Shown here: positions 42,221-51,038 of the stretch, in pieces
Position numbering within the stretch: position 1 is the stretch's first letter
How the letters are laid out: every line of letters starts with the position of its first letter
Source: Lachnospiraceae bacterium MD308
Lineage (GTDB): Bacteria > Bacillota > Clostridia > Lachnospirales > Lachnospiraceae
DNA length: 64,000 nucleotides
Direction: 5' to 3'
Assembly: GCA_010206225.2 (NCBI GenBank)
Contig: VIQU02000004.1
Span: 62,001-126,000, forward strand
Notes under the pieces: generated by a model
Told to the model about the DNA's origin: nothing
Databases searched by the model: none
The model's input: only the letters and a program-made list of their open reading frames with translations
Translations under genes and position numbers: made by a program

Positions 42221-42565
42221 ATGAATGATATTATTAAGAATATTGAAGCTGAGCAGTTAAAAGAAGTATCAGCCTTCAATGTAGGAGATACCGTTAAGGT
42301 ATATGGTAAGATCAAGGAGGGAAACCGCGAGAGAATTCAGGTTTTCGAGGGAACCGTTATAAAGAAACAGGGTGGCAGCACAAGAGCTACCTTTACCGTT
42401 AGAAAGAATTCCAACGGTGTCGGCGTTGAGAAGACATGGCCGCTGCACTCACCGAACGTTGAAAAGGTTGAAGTAGTAAGAAGAGGTAAAGTAAGAAGGG
42501 CGAAACTGTTCTACTTAAGAGACCGTGTAGGTAAGAGAGCGAAAGTAAAAGAATTAGTAAAATAG
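42221..42565 (+). CDS. rplS: 50S ribosomal protein L19
   Basis: 114 residues, full length, with the typical [20 protein letters not shown] start and the C-terminal [19 protein letters not shown]. It sits at the 30S-50S interface. AAGGAGG precedes ATG, and a terminator follows 11 bases after the stop. It apparently has its own promoter because the kinase gene separates it from trmD. Confidence 0.98.
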   Translation: MNDIIKNIEAEQLKEVSAFNVGDTVKVYGKIKEGNRERIQVFEGTVIKKQGGSTRATFTVRKNSNGVGVEKTWPLHSPNVEKVEVVRRGKVRRAKLFYLRDRVGKRAKVKELVK

Positions 42566-42576
42566 GAAACCGGATA

Positions 42577-42612
42577 AAAAGGACAACTACATATCGTAAT
42601 TGTCCTTTTGTG
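42577..42612 (+). terminator. Rho-independent terminator of rplS
   Basis: Perfect 10-bp stem AAAAGGACAA / TTGTCCTTTT with a 13-base loop. The next gene starts 19 bases later, so read-through is likely used. Confidence 0.82.
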
Positions 42613-42630
42613 TTTAGCGTGGAGATTTGT

Positions 42631-43314
42631 ATGAGAAGAACAAGGGGAACTGTCGGTGGAAGGAGAACTCCGCCCGGCCGGAAGAACTATGACCTTGAAA
42701 AGAGGCGCCGCAGGCTGGAGCGAAAGATCAGGCGGCAGGAGATGAAAGAGGACGGTACAATCAGTGAAGCCATGCAGGTGATCATGGAGGCGCTTCCCTA
42801 TGTCTTCGGATGGACGGTGAAGCTTGGGCTTGTCTGTCTATTTGCATTTGTTTATGTCTGGTTTTTCGGGCAGAAAGTAAGTACGGTAGGCGATTCTATG
42901 AATCCAGTGTTAAGTAATGGAGATGCCGTTCTGGTCAATCGGATCGTCTATAATGCGATGCGGCCGAGGCGCGGGGATGTAGTTGTGTTTAAGCCTGGAG
43001 GTAATAAGAATTCTCACTATTATATCAAACGGATCATTGGGCTCCCGGGCGAGACGGTCGAGATTATCGAGAATGGTATTTTTATCGATGGGGAAAGGAT
43101 CGAGGAAGAATATGAGACAAGCGAGATTTCGGATGTAGGCATTGCCGCAGAGAAGATAGAGCTTGGAGAAAATGAGTATTTTGTGCTTGGAGATGACAGA
43201 GAGAACAGTGTAGACAGCCGCAGTGAGGATGTAGGTAATGTAGAGCGTAAGGATATATACGGGAAAGCATGGTTTGTCGTATCTCCCATAAAGCATATCG
43301 GTTTTATCAAATAG
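42631..43314 (+). CDS. lepB: Signal peptidase I (first copy)
   Basis: 227 residues. A very basic N-terminus of about 50 residues is followed by one membrane anchor (about 62-80). Catalytic Ser89 (VGDSMNP) and Lys133 (YYIKRIIGLPGE) form the dyad, and box E GDDRENSVDSR is intact. It removes signal peptides on the outer membrane face. ATG 42631 has GGAG seven bases upstream; the GTG at 42610 lies within the terminator. A second copy follows after rbgA. Confidence 0.94.
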   Translation: MRRTRGTVGGRRTPPGRKNYDLEKRRRRLERKIRRQEMKEDGTISEAMQVIMEALPYVFGWTVKLGLVCLFAFVYVWFFGQKVSTVGDSMNPVLSNGDAVLVNRIVYNAMRPRRGDVVVFKPGGNKNSHYYIKRIIGLPGETVEIIENGIFIDGERIEEEYETSEISDVGIAAEKIELGENEYFVLGDDRENSVDSRSEDVGNVERKDIYGKAWFVVSPIKHIGFIK

Positions 43315-43325
43315 AGAGGTAGAGT

Positions 43326-44219
43326 ATGTATTTTCAATGGTATCCCGGTCATATGACGAAAGCGAAGCGTATGATGCAGGAGAATATGAAGCTGGTTGAT
43401 CTTGTGATCGAGCTTGTGGATGCAAGAATTCCGTTCAGCAGTCGGAATCCGGATATTGACGAACTGGGGCGCGGCAAGGCGAGAGTCGTGCTTTTGAATA
43501 AGTCAGATCTGGCGGAGGAGAGATGGAATGATGCGTGGAGCAGATATTTTGAGGAAAAGGGATTTCTTACTGTAAAGGTGAATTCCAAGAAAGGCAGCGG
43601 GATGAAGGCAATCCAGACTGTCATCGGAGAGGCCTGTAAGGAAAAAATCGAACGGGACAGGAAGAGAGGAATCTTAAACCGTCCCGTACGCGCTATGGTA
43701 GTGGGAATTCCGAACGTGGGAAAATCAACCTTCATCAACGCGCTGGCGGGTAAGGCATGTACAAAGACTGGCAACAAGCCCGGCGTTACAAAGGGGAAAC
43801 AGTGGATCAGGCTGAATCGTCAAGTGGAGCTTTTGGACACGCCGGGAATCCTATGGCCGAAATTCGAGGATCAGAAGGTGGGACTTTGTCTGGCATTGAT
43901 TGGCTCCATCAAGGATGAGATACTGAACACAGAGGAGCTGGCAATGGAGTTGATACAATTTATGCAAGAGAAGTATCCCGGGGCGCTGGAGGAAAAATAT
44001 CATATGGAAGCGGCTGATGATAGCTACGAGATGCTGAAAGGCATTGCGAAAAGCCGGCACTGTCTGGTGAGAGGCAATGAGCTTGATGTTGAAAAAGCGG
44101 CTGCTCTTTTGCTGGATGACTTCAGGAACGGAAAACTTGGGAGAATTACACTGGAGACGTGTCAGAATAAAGATGAAAACGAGAGACAATTAAGGGGCAG
44201 GGAAGATGGCGAAGCATAA
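43326..44219 (+). CDS. rbgA: Ribosome biogenesis GTPase RbgA (YlqF)
   Basis: 297 residues. Circularly permuted GTPase: G4 NKSDL (about residue 58) precedes G1 GIPNVGKST (about 129) and G3 DTPG (about 176). The N-terminal MYFQWYPGHMTKAKR is diagnostic. It is needed for late 50S assembly in Bacillus. It overlaps the second lepB by 14 bp, and the order with rnhB is conserved in Firmicutes. Confidence 0.96.
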   Translation: MYFQWYPGHMTKAKRMMQENMKLVDLVIELVDARIPFSSRNPDIDELGRGKARVVLLNKSDLAEERWNDAWSRYFEEKGFLTVKVNSKKGSGMKAIQTVIGEACKEKIERDRKRGILNRPVRAMVVGIPNVGKSTFINALAGKACTKTGNKPGVTKGKQWIRLNRQVELLDTPGILWPKFEDQKVGLCLALIGSIKDEILNTEELAMELIQFMQEKYPGALEEKYHMEAADDSYEMLKGIAKSRHCLVRGNELDVEKAAALLLDDFRNGKLGRITLETCQNKDENERQLRGREDGEA

Positions 44220-44790
44220 AAAGAAAGACAAAGAGGTTGAAAAAAACGCGGAAAAGAATATAATGAAAGAACTTTTGGGATGGATCTTATATCTCCTGCT
44301 TGTTGTGGGGCTTACCTGGCTGATCCTTACGTATGTGGGACAGCGTACGAGAGTAAGCGGGCATTCTATGGAGACGACTTTAAGTAACGGCGATAATCTG
44401 ATCGTAGATAAATTGTCTTATCGCTTCCGCGATCCGAAGCGTTTTGATATTATCGTATTTCCTTTCAAATATGAGGAAAATACATATTATATTAAGCGGA
44501 TTATCGGACTTCCGGGGGAAACTGTGCAAGTGGTGGACGGCTGTGCGTACATAGACGGAGAACTTCTGGAATCGGACATTTACGGGGCTGAGCTTATGGA
44601 GGATTCCGGTATTGCAGGCGAGCTGCTCACACTGAAAGAAGATGAATATTTTGTGCTCGGCGATAACCGGAATCACAGTTCGGACAGCCGCGATCCGAGT
44701 GTAGGGATTCTGACGAGAGAGGATTTGCTCGGAAAAGCATGGGTCAGAATCTATCCTTTCGATAAGATGGGAGTGATCAGGCATGAATAA
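44206..44790 (+). CDS. lepB: Signal peptidase I (second copy)
   Basis: 194 residues. A short basic N-terminus precedes a membrane anchor (about 24-44). Ser54 (SGHSMETT) and Lys97 (YYIKRIIGLPGE) form the dyad, and GDNRNHSSDSRD is box E. It is shorter than the first copy and clearly diverged, so the two may differ in substrates or timing. It overlaps rbgA by 14 bp at its start and rnhB by 8 bp at its end, which indicates translational coupling. Confidence 0.95.
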   Translation: MAKHKKKDKEVEKNAEKNIMKELLGWILYLLLVVGLTWLILTYVGQRTRVSGHSMETTLSNGDNLIVDKLSYRFRDPKRFDIIVFPFKYEENTYYIKRIIGLPGETVQVVDGCAYIDGELLESDIYGAELMEDSGIAGELLTLKEDEYFVLGDNRNHSSDSRDPSVGILTREDLLGKAWVRIYPFDKMGVIRHE

Positions 44791-45442
44791 GCGGGAGGAA
44801 GAAAAGCTTTTAAGACAGAAGGCGAAGCTTGAAAAAGAACGGACACGCCTGAAAGAGATGAGCGTATATGAAGAAAAGTACGGGATGTATCATTATATAT
44901 GCGGAGTGGACGAGGCGGGCAGGGGTCCTTTGGCCGGACCGGTTGTGGCGGGGGCAGTGATCCTGCCAAAAGATACAGAGATTTTGTATCTGAATGATTC
45001 AAAAAAGCTCTCGGCAAAAAGGCGGGAAGCGCTGTATGATGAGATCAGAGAAAAAGCAGTCTCGGTGGGCGTAGGCATAATAGGTCCGGAGAGAATTGAT
45101 GAGATCAATATCCTTAATGCCGCTTATGAGGCAATGCGGCTGGCAATTGCGGCCCTTAAGGTTAAACCGGATATCCTGCTTAACGATGCAGTTACGATAC
45201 CGGATATAGAGATAGAACAGGTGCCGATTATCAAAGGGGATGCAAAAAGTATCTCGATTGCAGCGGCGAGTATTATCGCGAAGGTGACAAGGGATCGTAT
45301 GATGGCGGAATATGATGTGTCCATGCCGGGTTATGATTTTGGAAAGCACAAAGGCTATGGGACGAAAATGCACATCGAGAGTTTGAAGAGACTGGGACCG
45401 TGTCCGATCCACAGGAGGACATTTATAAAGAAATTCGTGTGA
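44783..45442 (+). CDS. rnhB: Ribonuclease HII
   Basis: 219 residues. A charged N-terminal helix of about 35 residues precedes the core: GVDEAGRGPLAGPVV (acidic pair near residue 41), LNDAVTIP with its Asp, and DAKSISIAAASIIAKVTRD. It removes ribonucleotides from DNA-RNA hybrids. It is coupled to lepB by an 8-bp overlap and touches or overlaps yraN. Confidence 0.96.
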   Translation: MNKREEEKLLRQKAKLEKERTRLKEMSVYEEKYGMYHYICGVDEAGRGPLAGPVVAGAVILPKDTEILYLNDSKKLSAKRREALYDEIREKAVSVGVGIIGPERIDEINILNAAYEAMRLAIAALKVKPDILLNDAVTIPDIEIEQVPIIKGDAKSISIAAASIIAKVTRDRMMAEYDVSMPGYDFGKHKGYGTKMHIESLKRLGPCPIHRRTFIKKFV

Positions 45443-45468
45443 GCGGAGTCAGGAATCGAAAAAAGATT

Positions 45469-45837
45469 ATGACAGTTCAGAGGTATAACAAACGCTGGAT
45501 CGGTTCAGAGTATGAGAAGAAGGCGGGCGATTATCTCATATCGCAGGGCTATGAGATCGTGGAATATAATTTCCGCTGCCGTATCGGAGAGATTGACTTG
45601 ATTGCCAGAGACGGGGAATACTTGGTATTTTGTGAGGTAAAGTACCGCGCGGGAGCGGCGAAGGGACATCCGGCGGAGGCCGTCGGCATCCGCAAGCAGC
45701 GGGTGATTTCAAAATGTGCCGCTTATTATCTGACGACAAGACATCTGCCGGGCATTTCGTGCCGGTTTGATGTTGTCAGCGTGGAAGGCAATGAGATAAC
45801 CTTGATCAAAAATGCATTTGATTACGCGGGGAGATAG
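45469..45837 (+). CDS. yraN: YraN / UPF0102 nuclease-like protein
   Basis: 123 residues. The core G-x-x-x-E (IGSEYEKKAGDYL), NFRCRIGEIDLIARDG and FCEVKYRAG carry the restriction-endonuclease-like D-ExK motif (Asp in EIDLI, E-V-K). Its role is thought to be in DNA repair or uptake but is not settled. The start is uncertain: ATG 45469 gives the usual size, GTG 45439 overlaps the rnhB stop (GTGTGA), and GTG 45400 is also in frame. Confidence 0.9.
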   Translation: MTVQRYNKRWIGSEYEKKAGDYLISQGYEIVEYNFRCRIGEIDLIARDGEYLVFCEVKYRAGAAKGHPAEAVGIRKQRVISKCAAYYLTTRHLPGISCRFDVVSVEGNEITLIKNAFDYAGR

Positions 45838-45840
45838 AAG

Positions 45841-46674
45841 ATGCTGGGATTAAAATATAAGAATCGGGATAAAATCTTTGAGGAAAAGGAAGTGAACGGG
45901 GTGCCTTATCTGGCGTACCCTGTATTTGAAAGCTTAGGAATTGTAAATCATGGATTTTCCACAAGGCTTGGGGGCGTGAGCAAGGGTAATTACGCCACTA
46001 TGAATCTTAGTACGACAAGAGGAGATGATCCTGAGGCGATTGCGGAGAACACACGGCGCATCGCAGCGGCAATCGGGGTGCGGACAGAGGATATGGTGTA
46101 TACGCACCAGACGCATACGACGAATGTTGCGGCTGCAAGAGAAAAAGACCGGGGAAAGCGCTTTATGGACACAGACGGCATGGTTACAGATGTGCCGGGG
46201 ATGTGCCTTGTAACTTTTTATGCGGATTGCGTACCGCTGTATTTTGTCGATCCTGTGAGAAAGGCAATCGGACTCAGCCATTCCGGATGGCAGGGAACGG
46301 TTCATAAGATAGGGAAGATCACGGTAGAAAAGATGACAGAAACTTACGGCAGCGATCCAAAGGATATCATTGCCGCTATCGGTCCTTCCATCTGTCAGGA
46401 CTGTTATGAAGTAAGTGAGGATGTCATAGATCAATTCCGTGAAAGCTTCAGAAAGGAAATACTGCCGGAATTGTTTTATCGGAAGGATAACGGGAAATAC
46501 CAGCTTAATTTGTGGAGGGCGAATGAAGAAGTCCTAAAAGAAGCGGGTGTGAAAAAAGAGCGGATAGCAGTGACCAATGTGTGTACACACTGCAATCCGG
46601 ACATTTTATTTTCTCATAGAACTATGGGGAATAAACGGGGAAATCTGAGTGCGTTTCTTGCGCTTAAACGATAA
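45841..46674 (+). CDS. pgeF: Peptidoglycan editing factor PgeF (YfiH, laccase-domain family)
   Basis: 277 residues. The metal-site residues of the YfiH family are present: YTHQTHTTNV (His), FYADCVPLYF (Cys) and LSHSGWQGTVHK (His). E. coli PgeF removes wrongly incorporated L-Ser from peptidoglycan precursors; related proteins have purine nucleosidase activity. It begins 3 bp after yraN. Its end overlaps an open extension of mscS, but the chosen mscS start lies after it. Confidence 0.93.
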   Translation: MLGLKYKNRDKIFEEKEVNGVPYLAYPVFESLGIVNHGFSTRLGGVSKGNYATMNLSTTRGDDPEAIAENTRRIAAAIGVRTEDMVYTHQTHTTNVAAAREKDRGKRFMDTDGMVTDVPGMCLVTFYADCVPLYFVDPVRKAIGLSHSGWQGTVHKIGKITVEKMTETYGSDPKDIIAAIGPSICQDCYEVSEDVIDQFRESFRKEILPELFYRKDNGKYQLNLWRANEEVLKEAGVKKERIAVTNVCTHCNPDILFSHRTMGNKRGNLSAFLALKR

Positions 46675-46723
46675 GGAAGAGCAGTTTTTGCTGTACTGGA
46701 AAACGAAAAAAACGGAGGTTGGC

Positions 46724-47641
46724 ATGGAAGACGGAGCAGTGAATGAGGTTGTACAGACGACGCAGGACACAGTGGATGAAGTAGTGCAGACGACGCAGAA
46801 TACAGTGGATGAGGTAGGGAGATTCACCTCTTATATTCAGGAGAATATTCCGGTCATCATTTCTTTTGGACTGAAGGTGCTGCTTGCGATCCTGATCTTT
46901 TGCGTCGGGCGTATCGTGATTAAATGGATCAGAAAAATCGTCGTCAAATCATTGGAACGCTCAAATGTGGATAAAGGTGTGGAACAGTTCGTGGATTCCG
47001 TGTTGAAATTTGCGCTTTATTTCGTTCTTATATTTACCATCTTAACGAAATTCGGCGTTGATGCGACTTCTGTCGCAGCTGTCATCGCTTCGGCAGGAGT
47101 GGCTGTGGGGCTTGCGCTTCAGGGAAGCCTTTCAAATTTCGCGGGCGGAGTGCTGATACTTCTGTTAAAACCCTTTAAGGTAGGAGATTACATTATCGAA
47201 GATACGAATCAGAACGAGGGGACGGTAAAGGAAATCCAGATTTTTTACACGAAATTAAGTACGGTTGACAATCGGACGATTGTAATACCGAATGGTATGC
47301 TGACGAACAATAGTCTGACGAACGTGACGGAGAAGGACGAACGTCAGCTTGATTTGAGAATCGGAATTTCCTACAGCGCGGATATACGCAAGGCAAAAGA
47401 GATTATGGAGAAGGTGCTTTTAAAGGAGCCTTCTGTGTTAAAAGAGGCACAGATAAATGTATTTGTGGCGGAGCTTTCAGAATCGGCAGTGCTGCTCGGC
47501 GTACGGGCATGGGTAAAGAGTGATGAATTCTGGCCGGCAAAATGGAGACTTCTGGAAAATATCAAGCTTCAATTTGACGAGAACGGAATTGAAATTCCGT
47601 ACCCTCAGATGACCGTACACATGGGAGAGGAAAGAGGTTAA
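46724..47641 (+). CDS. mscS: Small-conductance mechanosensitive channel (MscS family)
   Basis: 305 residues. A near-perfect 12-residue duplication (EVVQTTQDTVDE / EVVQTTQNTVDE) forms the N-terminal helix. Three membrane segments follow (about 38-58, 82-100 and 105-128). The pore helix has VAAVIASAGVAVGLALQGSL, and the beta domain (DYIIEDTNQNEGTV, IPNGMLTNNSLTN) ends the protein. It opens on membrane tension to release solutes. ATG 46724 has GGAGG upstream; the in-frame earlier starts fall inside pgeF. Confidence 0.94.
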   Translation: MEDGAVNEVVQTTQDTVDEVVQTTQNTVDEVGRFTSYIQENIPVIISFGLKVLLAILIFCVGRIVIKWIRKIVVKSLERSNVDKGVEQFVDSVLKFALYFVLIFTILTKFGVDATSVAAVIASAGVAVGLALQGSLSNFAGGVLILLLKPFKVGDYIIEDTNQNEGTVKEIQIFYTKLSTVDNRTIVIPNGMLTNNSLTNVTEKDERQLDLRIGISYSADIRKAKEIMEKVLLKEPSVLKEAQINVFVAELSESAVLLGVRAWVKSDEFWPAKWRLLENIKLQFDENGIEIPYPQMTVHMGEERG

Positions 47642-47672
47642 AAAAATAGTTGAGGAAAAATAGAAAAAATCC

Positions 47673-47700
47673 TTGCAAATATTGAGATTTCCGTTATAAT
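47673..47700 (+). promoter_or_regulatory. Promoter of tRNA-Thr
   Basis: TTGCAA (47673-47678), 16 bases, TATAAT (47695-47700), 34 bases before the mature tRNA. Confidence 0.8.
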
Positions 47701-47734
47701 AGTATTTGTGGCTGCGGATGCGGTTCACAATTTT

Positions 47735-47807
47735 GCTGGAATAGCTCAGTCGGTAGAGCACTTCACTCGTAATGAAGGGGTCGTCGGTTCAAGTCCGATT
47801 TCCAGCT
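47735..47807 (+). tRNA. tRNA-Thr (anticodon CGT)
   Basis: A complete cloverleaf is visible. The acceptor GCTGGAA (47735-47741) pairs with TTCCAGC (47800-47806), with discriminator T47807. The D arm is AGCTCAGTCGGTAGAGC and the anticodon stem CTTCA/TGAAG, with CGT at 47768-47770. The T arm is TCGGTTCAAGTCCGA. It reads ACG codons. CCA is not encoded. It stands alone with its own promoter and terminator. Confidence 0.96.
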
Positions 47808-47817
47808 TTTGTATAGG

Positions 47818-47857
47818 TGCTGCAAGTCCGGGATATCATGAGGATTGCAGCATTTTC
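47818..47857 (+). terminator. Terminator of tRNA-Thr
   Basis: TGCTGCAA (47818-47825) pairs with TTGCAGCA (47845-47852), followed by TTTTC. Confidence 0.82.
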
Positions 47858-47934
47858 TATTATGTATAGATGGGAATTTTTGCAAGTATATTGATGTAAA
47901 TCTGATAAATCGTTGATAAAAAAAGTTAAAATGA

Positions 47935-47962
47935 CTTATTTGTTTGATTTTTATGCCGATAA
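47935..47962 (+). promoter_or_regulatory. Sigma-D (sigma-28, flagellar) type promoter candidate for the chemoreceptor gene
   Basis: CTTAT (47935-47939), 16 bases, CCGATAA (47956-47962), the latter within GCCGATAA. Compared with CTAAA-N16-CCGATAT, the -10 matches 6 of 7 and the -35 3 of 5. Sigma-D drives chemoreceptor genes in other Firmicutes, which fits the gene 385 bases downstream. Confidence 0.5.
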
Positions 47963-48171
47963 TAAAATAAAGAGGGTTTCTAAGTAAGGGGAATTCTCTG
48001 TGTCTTTATGGAATTTGAAGTGTCAGCTTCTTTTTCACGGCGGTGTATTTATGCACAGGGTGCAGTTAATAGGATGGCTTTGAAAATAAAGCTTGAAAAT
48101 CTGAGAATTTACAAATTTACAAGACAGGAGGATGAGAAGCGTATATGGTGATGAATTTATTTCAGGCAGGA

Positions 48172-48244
48172 CCATAGCTGACAATGCATGGCTGTCTATG
48201 GATGTCGATACATCCGGACAGGCTGGAAATATGGTTCCGGCCTG
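48172..48244 (+). ncRNA. Cluster of three adjacent hairpins in the chemoreceptor leader
   Basis: Hairpin 1: CCATAG (48172-48177) with CTATGG (48196-48201). Hairpin 2: GATGT (48201-48205) with ACATC (48210-48214), loop CGAT. Hairpin 3: CAGGC-T-GGAA (48219-48228) with TTCC-G-GCCTG (48235-48244). They stand nearly end to end and about 100 bases before the start codon. I see no match to the conserved core of the c-di-GMP-I riboswitch. The whole 47858-48346 stretch has no convincing gene. Confidence 0.45.
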
Positions 48245-48346
48245 AAAAAAGGCTGTGGAAATATTCAGTGATGCCGCCCAGCCGGTATGCGTGGAGTGTA
48301 TACCATAGTAAACAGGCATTAATACATACAAAGAGAGGATAATAGT

Positions 48347-50140
48347 ATGAAAAATTTAAACATGAAGAAAAAGATTATAGTAGCTTTCGGCGCTGTGATC
48401 ATCTGCTTCATTATTGCCCTCGTATTTACAATCCTGGGTATGAGAAACACGGCTTCCAAGTATACAACATTTTATTCTATGCGGTATGAAAGTACGATGC
48501 GTGCAAGAAATATCCGTATTAATCTGCAGAGTGCGACTAAGAATATCCTGCTTGCCATGGTGGAGAATAATCAGTCGGAGATTGATTCTTATCTTGCGGG
48601 ATCGGATGAGAATATGACGACGATTGCTTCTGAACTGGAATGGTTCTCAACTGAATTTGAAGGTGATTTAAGCCTGATTCAGAGTTTCCAGACAGAGCTT
48701 ACAACCTTGAATGATACACGGACTAAGGTTGCGGAACTGCTGGAACAGAACAATGCTGCGTCGAATGAGCAGGCGGAGAAGATTATGACGGATGAGTATA
48801 CTCCGGTATGTACAAAGGCGGAGGATAATATCAAGTCATTTACAGATAAGCAGAGAGAGATCTCTACTCAGAATTATGAGGGCGCTATGAAAAGTCAGAA
48901 GACACAGATGGTCATTGCGATTGCGCTTTCTATTCTGGCAGTTTTACTTGCGCTGATTCAGGCGCTTAAGCTTGTGAAAGCGATTATTGTTCCTGTTAAG
49001 GAGATGCAGGGAGCGATGAAGAATATCGGAGAGGGACATCTGGACGTAACCGTAGAGTATGAGGCGAAAGATGAGTTTGGCGAGTTCGCGGACGGTATGC
49101 GGTTCACTCTGAAGAGCCTGAAAGAAATCATCGGCGATATAAACTTCCTGATGCTTGAGTTGAGTAAGGGTAATTTTACGGTGCGCAGCAGTATGCGTGA
49201 GAGCTATATCGGTGATTATGCGACTATGCTGGCGTCTATCCGCAAATTAAAAGATAATCTGAACAGTACATTGAATCAGATCAATGAGACGGCGGATCAG
49301 GTTGCGTCCGGTTCAGATCAGGTATCTTCCGGAGCACAGGCTCTTTCTCAGGGCGCAACGGAGCAGGCTTCTTCCGTTGAGGAACTTGCCGCTACGATCA
49401 ATGAGATTTCGAATCATATCGGAGATAATGCGGATAATGCGAAGTCTGCAAGTATGAAGTCAGAGCATGTAAAAGAGCAGGCGGGCGAAAGCAGCATGCG
49501 TATGCAGGAGATGCTTGCCGCTATGCAGGATATCAGCAACAAGTCCGGCGAGATCGGAAAGATCATTAAGACGATTGAGGATATTGCGTTCCAGACGAAT
49601 ATTCTGGCTTTGAATGCAGCGGTTGAGGCTGCGAGGGCAGGTACGGCAGGTAAGGGATTTGCAGTAGTTGCAGACGAGGTTCGTAATCTGGCTGCGAAAT
49701 CAGCAGAGGCTTCTCAGAATACGGCTAGTCTGATTGAAAGCACACTTCAGGCGGTTGAGAAGGGAACTTCCATCGCGAATGAGACAGCACAGTCACTCAG
49801 CAATGTTGTTATGGGTGTCGATGATATCACTGTTACGATTGAGAGTATTTCCGGCGCCAGCGAGGAGCAGGCAGATGCTGTGAAGCAGGTAACATTAGGT
49901 ATCGATCAGATTTCCAGTGTTGTGCAGACGAATTCCGCTACAGCAGAGCAGAGCGCGGCAGCCAGTGAAGAGTTGGCAGGACAGTCGCAGATGCTTAAGA
50001 ATCTGACAGGAAGATTTAAAATTGATGGAGCTGTAAAGAGTGTTACAGTTTCCGCACCGGCGGAGCCGTCAGTACCTCAGGAGAGTTCCTACAGCAGTTC
50101 ATCTTCTTATTCACCGATGATGGATAACAGCAAATATTAA
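48347..50140 (+). CDS. Methyl-accepting chemotaxis protein
   Basis: 597 residues. Membrane segments at about 9-31 and 187-210 enclose a helical extracellular sensor of about 155 residues (four-helix-bundle type). A HAMP domain (210-265) leads to the signalling domain, whose tip is [20 protein letters not shown] and [20 protein letters not shown], the standard hairpin turn. The Ser-rich tail ([11 protein letters not shown]) has no CheR-binding pentapeptide. It passes a ligand signal to CheA/CheW. AGAGAGG precedes ATG. No other chemotaxis gene is in the window. Confidence 0.95.
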   Translation: MKNLNMKKKIIVAFGAVIICFIIALVFTILGMRNTASKYTTFYSMRYESTMRARNIRINLQSATKNILLAMVENNQSEIDSYLAGSDENMTTIASELEWFSTEFEGDLSLIQSFQTELTTLNDTRTKVAELLEQNNAASNEQAEKIMTDEYTPVCTKAEDNIKSFTDKQREISTQNYEGAMKSQKTQMVIAIALSILAVLLALIQALKLVKAIIVPVKEMQGAMKNIGEGHLDVTVEYEAKDEFGEFADGMRFTLKSLKEIIGDINFLMLELSKGNFTVRSSMRESYIGDYATMLASIRKLKDNLNSTLNQINETADQVASGSDQVSSGAQALSQGATEQASSVEELAATINEISNHIGDNADNAKSASMKSEHVKEQAGESSMRMQEMLAAMQDISNKSGEIGKIIKTIEDIAFQTNILALNAAVEAARAGTAGKGFAVVADEVRNLAAKSAEASQNTASLIESTLQAVEKGTSIANETAQSLSNVVMGVDDITVTIESISGASEEQADAVKQVTLGIDQISSVVQTNSATAEQSAAASEELAGQSQMLKNLTGRFKIDGAVKSVTVSAPAEPSVPQESSYSSSSSYSPMMDNSKY

Positions 50141-50181
50141 GATGTGCTTATGAATGAAAGAGAATACTGGATATGTATGGC

Positions 50182-50219
50182 AGGAGATGTGTAGAGAATT
50201 CTATGCATCTCCTTTTTTT
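50182..50219 (+). terminator. Rho-independent terminator of the chemoreceptor gene
   Basis: AGGAGATG (50182-50189) pairs with CATCTCCT (50206-50213), followed by seven T in total. Confidence 0.88.
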
Positions 50220-50240
50220 GGTTTGTCAGAATCGTGATCT

Positions 50241-51038
50241 TTAATAATGTTTCAGACAATATTTCTCTAAGAGGTTGATCAGTGCATAAAGGAGCATTGC
50301 CATGAAGCACAGAAGAACAATAGACATAAGAAGCCAATCCATCTTAAATACCTGACTGGAATAAATGATTAGATATCCAAGTCCATTTCTTGCAGCGAGA
50401 AATTCCCCGATAATCACTCCCACGAGGCACAGCCCGATATTTACTTTCATATTGCTGATGATTGCAGGGAGGGAATGGGGAAGCACGACTTTCGTAAGTG
50501 CCTGAAGTCTGTTTCCCTGCAGTGTGTAGATCAATTTTATTTTCCCGGGATCTACCGTGATAAAGCTGGTATATAAGTTTAAAATACTGCCGAAGATTGC
50601 GACAGACATCCCCGCCACAATAATGGTAGTCTGGTTTGCCCCGAGCCATACGATCAGGAGCGGGGCAAGTGCGGATTTCGGGAGGCTGTTCAGGACAACG
50701 ATATAAGGGTCAAGTATCTCTGAAAGCTTTTTGCTGAACCATAGACAGACGGCAGCCAGCACGCTTATCAGAATTACCAGTATAAAGCTTATGATTGTCT
50801 CATAAAGAGTAACCCCTACATGGAGGAATATACTCCGGTCAATCACCATTTCCCAGAAACACAGCGCGATTTTTGAGGGGCTGCTGAATATAAAAGAATC
50901 TATCCAGCCCACATTAGCGGAAAATTCCCAGAGAAACAAGAAACTAAACAGAATTAGTATTCTGGAGATATTCACGATTCGCTGATGTTTTTTCTGACCT
51001 TTAATATAATTAAGCTGTTCTTTTGAAAATTCACTCAT
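50241..51038 (-). CDS. ABC transporter permease (SsuC/TauC/ThiX type)
   Basis: 265 residues with about six membrane segments and the binding-protein-dependent permease loop near residues 165-185 (YTLQGNRLQALTKVVLPHSL; the EAA region with a conserved Gly replaced by the QGN turn). This class imports sulfonates, nitrate or thiamine precursors. Its start overlaps the ATPase gene by 8 bp. It is the last gene of the unit; no substrate-binding protein is encoded here. Confidence 0.9.
   Translation of the reverse strand: MSEFSKEQLNYIKGQKKHQRIVNISRILILFSFLFLWEFSANVGWIDSFIFSSPSKIALCFWEMVIDRSIFLHVGVTLYETIISFILVILISVLAAVCLWFSKKLSEILDPYIVVLNSLPKSALAPLLIVWLGANQTTIIVAGMSVAIFGSILNLYTSFITVDPGKIKLIYTLQGNRLQALTKVVLPHSLPAIISNMKVNIGLCLVGVIIGEFLAARNGLGYLIIYSSQVFKMDWLLMSIVLLCFMAMLLYALINLLEKYCLKHY

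Noticed and set aside
48132-48245. 37-residue peptide (MRSVYGDEFISG start) in the chemoreceptor leader
   Set aside because: AGGAGG touches the ATG with no spacing, and the frame runs through three hairpins; more likely leader RNA. An 11-codon frame at 48145 is equally weak.
48164-48260. c-di-GMP-I riboswitch in the chemoreceptor leader
   Set aside because: The conserved GEMM-I core and tetraloop-receptor sequences are not present by eye.
48035-48331. 98-codon minus-strand frame in the chemoreceptor leader
   Set aside because: No ribosome site and no recognisable similarity; overlaps the structured leader.
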